NCBI RefSeq assembly: GCF_018691265.1
Contig: NW_024881276.1
Coordinates: 682,001 to 746,000 of the forward strand
Length of the DNA stretch: 64,000 bases
DNA from: Tyto alba
Taxonomy: Eukaryota; Chordata; Aves; Strigiformes; Tytonidae
Reading direction: 5' to 3'
The position numbers and the translations under genes were made by a program. Below the pieces are notes generated by a model, which searched no databases, was not told where the DNA came from, and saw only the letters and a program-made list of their open reading frames with translations. This document shows positions 1 to 11,032 of the stretch, one piece after another; positions within the stretch are counted from its first letter, which is position 1, and each line of letters begins with the position of its first letter.

Positions 1-1950
1 GCAGTGATTGTGATTTGTTTTCCTGCAGTAGCCTCAAAATATGCCAGAGTTTTTATTTTGCCACTCTTTCAAGGGAAACAAACAATCTATCAAATCTACT
101 CCAATGTGAGATAACTATACATCAACTATAACTGTAACAACAATTTAAACGGAGGGGTGGGGAGTGTTCGATGACTTTAAAAAGAAAGAGAGAAGTTTCA
201 AAATTGCAGAGCATCCCATCCTCAAAAACAGAAAGAAGATGAATTCACAGGAAGTCATCGTATCAAAATACCCAAACCTTTGCCTTGATATGTGACAACA
301 TACAATACACTGAGTGAAAATACATGAACTGTTAAAGAAGTCAAGTTATTGTTAAAGTCAACAATTAAAAATTATGTAATTTAGTGCTAAAGAGGTTTTA
401 AGAAAGTAAACACTAATGAAAGCTGAAAATGAATGCAGATGTGTGACAGGAGCAGATAGAAGACGCTGATCTTAAAAATTCAAAGACTTGAATGATTGCT
501 ACGGAAAGGAGATTCTTAAATCTGAGCTATCACTAAGATGTTCATCACACACAGAGCCAGAATTTGAAAAGCTTGGGATAAGCAAGACTTATCCATGGAA
601 GAATTTACTTCATAAGAATCTGAAAGAGTCAGTAAATATTTTAAAATTTAATTCACACATGAAACATATGACTATGCTCTCGGTACAAAGCTTTGCAGTG
701 CAAAACACAGAAATAAATAAAGCAATTATATCAGCTAAGCAGAGCAAAAACAACTTAACCATTCATTGTGCAAATAACAAATCACTTGTGTAAGTCCCTG
801 CATTTAGAAATTAATTATAGGCAGGTAAATAACATAGTAACTACTTTAGCTACACAGTAGGCTTGCAGGTCACACTATTAAGCAGCCTGCCATTCCACCT
901 TAGGTGGCAACTATGCAGCAGGATTGCAGAATTCTCTGTAATAGGTGATACACACATCACATTGTGATACAGTTTTTAAAAATTTAGTTTTGCAAGTATA
1001 CCATGTATTAATACTGTATAACTACTATTCAAATATGTGAATCCCTAAATCTTGACTGGCTTACATCTATTTCAGACAGATAGCTGAAATCTAGTCAGGG
1101 CAACTGATCTTCATTTTGCACCAAAAAAAAAAAAAATAGTAATTCAGCTTTCACATAGAAAAGCTTGCTACTGTAGATTATTTTTTCAGGTTCATCTTTA
1201 AGGAGGATAAAACACACACACACACACAACGAACTGTCAGATTGCTAGAAGAAAAAACTGCCTTTTCCTCCTGATTTATCATAGGTCCTTCCAGAGTCTT
1301 TGTTTCATACCAGTCAAGATACTTGTTTCTGACACATGTAAAAGTATAAAAAGCAGTAGTCTGACTGACAATATCCAGAGCAGACTACAGCCTGTCTACA
1401 GCCTGATTTCCCCCGTTTGGCTAGCCCAGGGAAACAGACGAACACAACTCAACTTGCTGCAGGAACAATAAAACACTATGCAGCAGGGGCTGCCACTGGA
1501 GAAGAGATTATGGCAGGTCTCTTAACACACGTCCACGTAGCGACAGCCAGTCACCCCTCAGGTCTGGATCCTTGCAACCCCGACTAACAAAGCAGCCAGA
1601 CAGCACTTCTGTAACACAGAGCATGAGAGGGAGAAGCAAATTCCTTGTCCCAGAAGGAATGCTCCTCCTAGTGCAAGAGAAGACTTCACTGCAGTGAATT
1701 GCTAAAAACACACGGAAAAAGTGCTTCCTTCTCATCACTTTTAAGGTTAGGTATGCAGTCCAGTGTGGAGGGGCTCACCTCAGCTTTCCTCCTCCCCGAG
1801 TTGGGCAGCTACAGCAGAGAAGTCCTTGAGCAATTCCCACCATGTCCCTAGCCTGCAAAACATCCTGAAACTGGTGTTCAGCCCACAGCGCGTAAAATGC
1901 TACACCGCGTGGAGGGAGGGTGCGGAGGAGACAGTTTAGGGTCAGAAAAG
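1..1950. other. AT-rich non-coding stretch, presumed intron
   Basis: No coding exon is convincing here. The short open frames have no recognisable composition or motif. The stretch has an A13 tract near 1122 and a CA run near 1212. If the minus-strand gene starting at the 24-kb island extends this far, this is intron. Inference only. Confidence 0.4.
1212..1228. repeat. (CA)n microsatellite
   Basis: A short uninterrupted CA dinucleotide run of about 8.5 units. It is likely length-variable but too short to mean much functionally. Confidence 0.8.
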
Positions 1951-1956
1951 AAGTTT

Positions 1957-2034
1957 GTGTCAGAAGAGACATGAACCCACATCTTTTGAAGCCTCAGACA
2001 GTACCCTAACCACTGGGCTACACTCTCTCTATTA
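1957..2034 (-). mobile_element. tRNA-derived SINE relic (MIR/CORE-SINE-like head)
   Basis: Read on the minus strand, the segment has a pol III A-box-like block (TAGCCCAGTGGTTAG) followed about 40 bases later by a degenerate B box (GGTTCATGTCTC, compared with GGTTCRANNCC). The phrase 'cctaaccactgggct' on the plus strand is characteristic of the tRNA-like head of old amniote SINEs. The body downstream (about 1775-1950) is not recognisable. No target-site duplication or tail was found, so it is an old, dead copy. The family assignment is uncertain. Confidence 0.5.
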
Positions 2035-2480
2035 TTCTGGAACTTGTACTGTAAGCCAGAAAAGCCGAGTTTGTGGTTTCCCTACTTCTGTTCTATGACA
2101 GGATGGTTTGAATAGCTAGAAAAGAATCTTTGTTTGCTAACTCACAGAAGAATAAAGTCTCAAATATTTTTTTCCTTCTTAAAAAAGGTCCTCTTATTCC
2201 TGCAGCCTTTTTGAATTTCAAATGAACATTTCAGTCTATCACAATCTTGCCTCTAGTTAATCTTGGCTTCTAGCCTAATGAAGACAGACCAAAAAAAGTT
2301 TCAAACTGTCAGTAAGATGCTATATACTGTTTAGTGAAAGAAAGCTAGTTTTTTGTTTCTAGAAGTAACTAGCATATAAACTTGCCAAATTAAGTCAGAC
2401 CTTTTTTTTTTTCCTTCTTAGTTCAGCAATCCAACTGCCACAAGAGGTATTAGCAGGTATTGTGACTTAGTAGTGAAGCG

Positions 2481-2524
2481 TTAGTGAAAAGCAGGTAGAA
2501 GATGTTAGTGAAAAGCAGGTAGAA
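2481..2524. repeat. 24-bp tandem duplication
   Basis: The same 20 bases (beginning ttagtgaaaa) occur at 2481-2500 and 2505-2524, so the period is 24 bp. This is a simple recent local duplication with no other feature attached. Confidence 0.9.
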
Positions 2525-2873
2525 ATCACACCCCTACTGTCAAGTCTGAATATAGGCCTGAAGATTTCTGACACTGTATTATGCTACCATCTACTGGTTC
2601 ACGTTAAATTAAACCTCTGAACTTTCCCTTCAACCCATTCACCCTCCAAAAAAAAAAAAATAAAAAAATCACCAAACCAAAGAACATCAGTTTCTACAGA
2701 GGCTTAAAGTTGTTTTTCCATACCAAAGTATTAACTTGAAATTTTCTAAGGTAGTTCCACAGGTCTACTCAGCTTTTGTCTTCTTTTTTTAAGCAGGTGC
2801 AAGAGTAACTATTACATATATTCAAAACATTTTTTAAACAAGACATACCAAACTCATCCACTCATTTACTTAC

Positions 2874-2918
2874 ATTCGGCTAGTTTCAATGTTTTCAGAG
2901 TGAGGTTCTCCTGGTGAT
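2874..2918 (-). CDS. candidate 45-nt coding microexon
   Basis: On the minus strand a TTTGCAG acceptor precedes 45 bases and a textbook donor (GAAT|GTAAGTAA) follows. Two frames are open. The one in phase with the candidate exon at 6372-6425 reads HQENLTLKTLKLAE between split codons; the other reads SPGEPHSENIETSR. The length is a multiple of three, so the exon could be skipped without shifting frame. It would be the most downstream exon of the leftward gene that can be seen here. I do not recognise the protein. Splice borders are seen in the sequence; coding status is inferred and could be chance in AT-rich intron. Confidence 0.3.
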
Positions 2919-5900
2919 CTGCAAATACAGATGCACAACCTTAAGCACTGTTTGTCATTTTAAGCCATTACAATATGAAGAGTTAGGAAAAATTGACAGT
3001 GATGATAATGTATTATTGCCCTAAAAGCACCAACTTTTATGAACTTGAGCATTAAGTGTTTGACCAAACTCCAGAAGCCAGTTTATAACACAAAACCTGA
3101 CGATGTAATTAAGCCAAATTTCTCTAAGGAGGACAGCACTTTTTCCCCACAGCTTACACAATAGCCACCGTTAGAGAAGAGTTCTGCTGGCAGTACTTCC
3201 ATATTCAGGTTGCACAGTGCACCAGTTCTGGACTAATTCTTCATAACCACTTCTATATCCAAAACCTATACTCAAAGTTTATCAGTGATCAACTGTTACA
3301 AACAGATTCTCTGCACAGTTAGACTCTAAGAAGCAGCAGCTCAGAAGCAGGTCTCAACAGAATCTCAAAACAAATTTAACGTGTCTCTCTACTTGAATTT
3401 ATAGACAATGCCACAGAAAGCTTTCTGTTTCTTCCAGCTGACAGGTCAGCGAGTAATATTTAGAATAAAATGTTGTCGCCTGGCATTTTTAAACATACAA
3501 GCAGCACCTGTGTTCAGTTCACGAACCCCCTGACTTAATTTACAGAGTAATTTAAGGGGGTATAGTTCCCTATTAATTTAAGTAGGCTTAATTACAGCTG
3601 TTTAAGTCCTCCTTATTCCCATCTTTCTCCTTATGCCAGCACTGATTCAAGAAGTTAACGGTTTTTTTTTTTTTAGACATATTTTCTTCCTTCCTTTGGG
3701 ACGTCACCCTAACCAGTGAGTTTGGAGCCAGAGGAGCCAGGAGACAAGGCAGTACAAATTCAGCAGTTCTGACTTCAATCACCTGAAGGTGCCTTAAAAT
3801 CGTATCCTGAAGAACCTTATCCAAACTTCACTTGGGTACAGATGTTGGTACAGTTGACCAGAACTGCTACACTGGATTTATTGCGTGAGGAGTAGAAATA
3901 GAACATAGCCATGACAGTAAAACTCTGTAGCTTACATGAACAAAAACGTCTTTCATGACAGAGCTTTCTCAAAACAGAAGTGAGCTAAAATCTGCAAAGA
4001 GAACTCACTTTGCAGGTTTCAGCAGAGTTTTCTAGGGAACTCCAGTTAGCACAGCTAAGCAGGCTTTGCCATAGCTACACCAGGAAAAATCTTTGTTTAT
4101 AGGAATGAAATTTCTGAATTTCTCTTTTTACTATATGACTATCTATACTATTCTAAGCACTATTGGAAATCTCCACCTGTAGCCTGAAACAATTTCTTTT
4201 TTCCTATGTTTCATTGTGCTGCCTTACTGGATGGTCCCTCCTATTGAAGCCTGGGCTGTTCTCTGAATTCTCTACTAAAATCTTAGTTCCTTTACTGACA
4301 TACCAGATCTTAGCAACTTTCTGTTAACAGACCCTGTGCCTAGAAAGCGTATGTGGCAGACAACTTAAAATTCCCGGGCTAGCTGTACACTATGCAGTGG
4401 CAGATGATACAGAACGCAGGAAGCTGGTTGTTTATATTTCACTAAATTATAAAATTCAACTGACACTAGGGATGGAATTCTGAACTTACAGTGCAACTAA
4501 CTTTATACTCATGCTTAAAATGCAAATACGGTCTAACTGGAAAATAACTTAAAAGCTGCCCAATCTCAAAATCTGGTCTCTACTTATTCCCTCCAAATTA
4601 TGTTTTCCTTACTCGTTAAAGTTCAGGACAAGATAGTTGCTGACTATCTCAACAGCAATAATGCTCAAGAGCAAAGTAAATCAAAATTTCATTTCCCTTC
4701 ACCTTCAGTGACCAAAGCAAGTCACTAAACACTTGGTAGAGAGAAAAGAACCTCAATTATTTATTTCGTTCCTAATTGTTCACCTAAGCATTTAAGTGCT
4801 AGAAGCGATATAACCTGAGGAGCAGCGGAAAGAAGAATGTTTATATTCATACTGGCTAGCACCTCTGCTCACATCCCGGACCTCAGAAACTGATAGAAAA
4901 GAGCTTGGAAGTTTGAGGGGGTTGCCACCTTTGTTTTAGTCATAGGAAATACAGCACAGTGAAGTTTTGAGTAAGAATAGTGCTTTAACTTGCTATGAAA
5001 ATACAAGTGAAATAGTGGTGTTAAAACAAAAACATCTAGAGTATTAATTGCTTTGAGCCTTTAAAATACACAGCAGTATGACAAATTACAGAAAAAGAGC
5101 AGATTGGCATCCAAACTCAGCATGTAGAAAAAGTAGCCTGGTCATTTGCAGTACAGACATGTAAACACAGCGATCAGAATATCCCAAATCTTTCTCTATC
5201 CTTATCATTTGTGTGAGTTTTATCTGAGCTTTGAACAGACAGTGCAGTTCAGGACACGCTACTCTGCAAAAAAGGCTTCTTCTGTAAGACAAAGAATATA
5301 AGAGAAGACAAAGTTTCAGTAAAGTTAAAAAAAAAATAAAACCTAGCTGAGTCAAAAAAGGTTTGGTCCTCTAAGGTAAGTGGTTCTACAGAAAATAGGG
5401 ATCAAATTCCTTCAACTTACTGTTTTCTATAACATGAGCAGACCTACCACAACTATGACTTGCGGAACTATTAATGCACTTATTAACCTGAATTTAAAAA
5501 GTTTCAAATGACAATGTAAGTACCAAATAAAATGAGCTTTCAGTACTCATTAAAACAACATGGAAGATCAACTTAATTACAAGGAACTGCAGTTGTTTGT
5601 TGTGTAGCTATTCATTCTGCAATACCCAGTTGTTTACAAACAAGGTACCTTGTTATTCCTCTGAGCAGGCAACAGTACTGAAAAACAACTATATAGTACG
5701 GCAAGATGTCCTTTCATCATGCTTAAAATCTGAAACAAGAGTTCTGTTCAGGGAAATTCTCAGAGCAAATGCTCTTATAAATTTCAGCTTTGAATTAGAT
5801 TGTAGATACTGATCACAAGACACCAACTAATCTGAATACTGCAGTATGAGCTAGCAAATTCAAATGGTGGCTCACTTCCAATAACACAGGGAGCAATTTC

Positions 5901-6371
5901 TCCATTCTCCAAGCCACTCCTTTTACCTCCACTGTACCTCCCAAGAAGAGAAAAATAATGATATGCAAGCCTACAGATTTTAACATCGTCACACCTTCTG
6001 GACAAATACTTAAAAAAACCCCAAAACTAACAAATTGCTTAAGTAAGTATGCTAAACAATTTACATAGAATTTCAGTTTGACAGTAAAAACCGCCAGAGA
6101 CTTTTAAGTGATAGCACTGCTCTTAAGAGGGATACCACAGAGCACCACAGTGCTCCTATTTTAAAAAGCAGGCAAAGTCAAGCTAAATGAGCTTTGAAAT
6201 CACTCTAAGAAAGAGGGTAAGTCAGCTTTGCCAGCTGACGTATCTTAAACAAACAACATACCTTAATACTATTTATAAAACTAACTTCAAGCCATACAGG
6301 TAACATCATTTCAAAAAAAGCATTATACTAAAAACGATCCTGGGAAACAACATGATACACTCTATGCTTAC

Positions 6372-6425
6372 CTTTTACAAGCTGTGGCCATTCGGTGACA
6401 TCAGGGTGATCACAATTTTGAGTCA
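6372..6425 (-). CDS. candidate 54-nt coding exon
   Basis: The minus-strand acceptor is ATTTTTAATCAG and the donor is AAAAG|GTAAGC. Only one of the three frames is open. It reads TQNCDHPDVTEWPQLVK with two bases at the start and one at the end borrowed from neighbouring exons. That phase joins directly to the 2874-2918 segment. The 54-nt length keeps frame if skipped. The acceptor's pyrimidine tract is short, and no protein family is recognised. It belongs, if real, to the gene leaving the 24-kb CpG island leftwards. Confidence 0.33.
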
Positions 6426-8394
6426 CTGATTAAAAATGAGTTGTCACACCAGTCCTGTATCACGCTGGGCTAAGCATAAGCTTAACAACTCTAAATAAGT
6501 AAAAATAATTCAGTTAAAAGTCCTTACAAATTATTTCCAGCCAGTCCACTAAATAACAAACACAAAACAGAAGAAAAATATCAATGCTAAGCACTGTTTT
6601 ATCTGTAAGATTAAGAACTACTGCATGAAAATTAGTTCATTTTTGAATGGCATTCTAAGGCTTCTAGAGTAACTCCCTACAGTTGCTGAACCGGTGAACC
6701 TGAAAATTCAAGAACTTATTTTTAAAAACCAAAACCCATCTCTCGGACCACTGGAAAGCACCCAACATCAAGACAACTAGCATTCAAAGATTTGGAAGCA
6801 TGTGTGTAAATATGAACTGTAATTTCTAACTACAATGAAATACTGCTAGTTGTTTCCCTGCTACAACTCAATTAATACTAGTTCCTAACGAGGGTCTGTT
6901 TTCCCAGGGGAGCAACATGTAACTTGTGCTTTGCTGTGTGCCTCTCCCCAGAATGAAGCAAGCTAAAGCTATGTAGAAGTTTCAGAGGAACAACCTTCGC
7001 TATCTGTGGTGAACCTTTCAGGTTCTTTGCTCCATTTACACAACATGTACTCTCTCCTCTCCCTTAAATTTTCAAAAGTGTATTTTACCTGTCAATTGTT
7101 TCCCGTGATCTGGCTCCACCGGTATAAATTGAAGGGTTGGTCCTTTACTTTGTCACGCAGGTGGCAGCCAATGATCACCCAGCAATACTCGTGCCCAGAG
7201 CGCCCTGGGACCACCCCAGCTGATTACTTCCATGGCTGAAAAGGAACCAGTTAGTCTCTTACCTACTGCTATTATCTACACTAAACTAAAGTTAACTGAT
7301 AAAATACTTTCAACACTCAATTCACCCCATTCTCCCCCCCCAAGCTCCTAGGTGCACTGGACAAAGACTGTAAAGGAAAAAGGCGTCCGATGGACAGTCA
7401 GATCACAAACAGCATTATTCACTTTCTGTTAATATAAAGTTTTGATTAAAATCAAAATGTTATTACTATATTAAGTAAATAAAAACGTATCTTACTTTCT
7501 CTAAACAGCCAGTAGCTATGAAGACAGAACTCTGTGCAGTATCTGAGTTTATTGCTGTGGCTCTAACCCAGATGAAACAGCTCATTTGTAGGTTGCCATG
7601 CAGCAGAAGCCTCATATGGAAGGAAGGTGCACAAAGGCTAGTGAGCTATTGAGGGCACACCCGCAGCTCTCTGCAACACCCGCAGCCATAATAATCTGGT
7701 GCAAACACTAAGAGAGCACATCAGACAGCTTTCAATGTTTCCGTAACGAAAGCTTTTGTGCTTCAGTCCAACCTACTACAAGAGTCTTTTCCGTAAGGTC
7801 TTCGGTTTGATGGACAAACAAGCATTCTCAATGCTAATTTCAATCTGTTGACTTGTCAGAGATATGAAATCACTAAGCAGTAAGCAAGGCCCATGACTTT
7901 CTAAAGTTTGTCAGAAAAGCCGCTGACTTTGGCCACTCTACTACAATTTCCCATTCTGCTATAAACTCTGAAACAGAACAAAATTTGTATTAGTTTTGGA
8001 ACGATGCTTAGTAGTTGTATCAGGTACTCTTTGAGGTAGGAAAAGTGTCATTTAATTATTTTAATATTAGTAATATTTGAGTCTTCTCATCTTAACACAG
8101 GTGCAGTTGACATAAGGGAAGTAAAAAAGAAGCAGGCTACTGAAAGCCTCTGAAACAAAACAGAGGTTCTCTAGTACTTATGTTTTACAGGTGTAAATTG
8201 TCAGTTTAAATGAGTCAATGCCAGGAACAGTATAATGAAAAGTCAGTTGGAAAGGTTCCTCATCTGTCAACATTAAGTGATAAACAGGGTAAGGATTTTC
8301 AAATTAATGTTTGCTGACCATCAGCAGACAGAAAAGCAAACAGCAAAACCCAAGATGCTGATGCAAAACTAAGAAGCTTTGAAACACTACTTAC

Positions 8395-8446
8395 GGCTTT
8401 CTGATTGTTCAAGACCTGACTATGCCCACTTTCAGGCAAGCCTTGG
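8395..8446 (-). CDS. candidate 52-nt coding exon
   Basis: A very good donor (AAGCC|GTAAGTAG) follows an acceptor ending in CTGACTTTAAAG. One frame is fully open after a single borrowed base and reads QGLPESGHSQVLNNQKA. The starting phase matches the end of the 137-nt exon at 10896-11032, which leaves two bases, so the two join in frame through a serine codon. The exon ends on a codon boundary. It does not join in phase to 6372-6425 without another exon between them. No domain is recognised. Confidence 0.3.
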
Positions 8447-10895
8447 CTTTAAAGTCAGAGATGCCTATTCTAAGGCAGTGCTTTCTCCTAAAGTTACATC
8501 TAAATTCTTGCTGCTTTCTGAACTGATGTGAAATGGCTCTGTAAAAATACATTTAGAAATTAACACCACTTCCAGCCCTTTGCCCAAGTAACTTTTAGTT
8601 TGCTGGTCAAAGACGACAGTGGTGCAATCTTTGATGCCTCATGGGTTGGGAAACACACATTCTGTCTGACTGCTGGAAGTATCCACTCACGTGCTGGAGC
8701 ACACCGAATCAATTGCTCCCTACCTAGCCTTGTGTCCTGTATCACCCAGGCCATGGGCAAAAGCTAATTACAGTATTTAAATGGAAGCATGTTAGAACAA
8801 CAGGCTGACAGCGACCTTAGTAGAACAGGGTTTTCTTGTGGCTGTTTCATATGGTGGGAGAGAAGTCACGAACACAACTGTCAACAGTGAAGGAACACAT
8901 GAAGTGTTGGTGCTGCATTCAAAAACCATCAGATTTTGGAATGTTCAAGAATATGCACTGAGGTGGCAGCTCCACAATCATGGCCAAGACAAGTTTGTAC
9001 CCAGGCCTGACAGAGATCCAACTCTGTTAGTCATATTTACCACACCACTGAACATAGTACCTACAGCAGCTCCATGAAGAGAGGCAGTATCCAAAACTGG
9101 CACAAACCTCACAGAGCTGAAGTTAACTCATCTAAGTTTCATACTGAAATGTGTATCTACAAATTTAGTTTATTGTGGATTAGAGCTTTGAATCGGGTAG
9201 TTGCAGCATTTCTAATCTGTTGCAAAATACCTTAAAACTAGATTTACTGTACTGGAGTCTAAAAATCTCATGCTACTTTTCAACAATTCAGATGCATGAG
9301 ATCTTAATGAATCATGTTCCCTCTTATCTCCTTCTCATCCTACCTTTCCCACCTATCCTTGCTGCCACTCCTGTGGGACAGAATATGACTGGCCAATGAT
9401 TTCTTAGCACAGATGAAATAATTCATTTTCCTAAAACCTTACTCACTCATGCATCAGCAGAAATACTGTCTGCTTGCAAAGAGACCAGCATGTTGAAATA
9501 CAGGGTGGGTGGTGAAGGAGACTGCCATCAAAGATCCCTTATTCTGAATCTAGTTTGAACAACAGACATTTTGACTTCTGGATCTGAGCAAGGCAGAAAA
9601 AAACCAACCAAACAAACAAACCTGATGAGAGAGTTAAAGGACACTACTTGGATGATGAATATACTAGCACCTTGGAAAAAGGCACTATGAAGAATAGGAA
9701 ACTGATCTAAACCAACTGCTTTTGTCCCATGTATTTCTTTACAAAAAGCCCTCTGGATGTAACTTACCTTTTAGAAGGTAGGAACAGCAGCCCGAGAGCA
9801 GATATATATTCTTATTACTCAAACTAACTTCTCTGGTCATCACTCTCATGATTAGCATTGCTTTCAGTTTAGGCTTTCACAGAGACACAGAGCAACTGAA
9901 GGTATCAAACCAAGCTTGTGCCTGTGGAGTACAGCTGAGAAACCTGAGATGCCTGCAAGGCTCTTTGGGACCGGGCAGGCTCCCGTACTGACATATCTAT
10001 CTCTGCCTAGTGACTATTTACAAAGGTTAGATTCAACCAAGACTGCAGCAACTCCTATTATAATTAGCAGGACAATACACAAAATCCATGCCTTCAAACC
10101 ACATATCTGAAGAATCTGGTGTGGCTTGGAGTAGCCCTCATCAAGAGAGAACACGATAAATAATGTTCATGCAGTAGTTTGAGACAACAGCCATTTCTCC
10201 AAGGTGGCAAAGGTGCAGATTTTCTGAAAAGAATGTTCCTATCAAATCAGAAAGAGGGAGGAAATAAATAATAAATGAGTGAAAGAGCAAGAAGTCAGAA
10301 AGCAAGTTCAGATGCATCAAAAGCAGCGAAAAGCACCTCTGTTGCATAGCCTGATGAGAGCTTCTCTTTGCATATTTCATTTAATCTTGAAAGTCTGGCA
10401 ACACAAACGTGAGCCAAGAAGAGGTTCCTAGCTTCAACATACAGAACCTAAAGCCACCCCATGGAGAACGTAAGTGCCTATTCGTCAGCAATCAAAAATA
10501 AAGCCAAAAAACTTCCAGCTACATATCACTTAATTGAAAGTTGTCACTTACATGGATTTCCTATAGATATTACCTTCCCTGGGTTATCTGATGTTCATTT
10601 TCTGTGACAGCTCAGCAATCTGGCAGCTGGTACCCAGTATCGGAGGTCTAGAAAGATCCCTGACAAGAGGAACACTTTTCTTATTTAATCTCTTACTTCT
10701 TATTGACCTTATGGAAGGATGGGTGCCCTGGAAGGTGGCATTTGTAAGAATTTAAGTTTCCTTTACAAAAGAATTTTAAAAATACACCCAAGTAATCTTT
10801 GATCCAAATTTTTGTTAAGATTCTCTTCTTGACAGGTGATCTAATGAAAATGGGGGTGATTCGCTTTTACAAAGTACCATCATGATCTTCCTTAC

Positions 10896-11032
10896 CTTTC
10901 AGTGCCGGAATTTGAGTTAGTTAATTGAAAATAACCATCTCTCTCAAGAGGATACCATCTCTCTGAATCCCCCAAAACTGAATCCGATACATTTCCAGAG
11001 TGACCTTGAGTACCACGGTGAAACTGAGTCAC
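10896..11032 (-). CDS. candidate 137-nt coding exon, best-supported exon of the leftward gene
   Basis: The minus-strand acceptor has a reasonable pyrimidine stretch (CACCTTTTGCTCTATAG) and the donor is strong (GAAAG|GTAAGGAAG). Exactly one frame is open over the whole 137 bases, giving 45 codons plus two bases; the other two frames contain stops. The peptide starts VTQFHRGTQG and includes GDSERWYPLERDGYFQLTN. It is hydrophilic and rich in Ser, Gly, Asn and Asp, as in a low-complexity linker, with no recognised domain. The exon starts at phase 0 and ends at phase 2. The combination of both borders and a single open frame in surrounding AT-rich DNA is the best coding evidence on the left side. 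I cannot name the gene. Confidence 0.42.

Noticed and set aside
8838..9077. A 79-codon plus-strand frame beginning MAVSYGGREV
   Set aside because: No known family, no splice partners, and it lies antisense within the presumed intron. The length is within chance.
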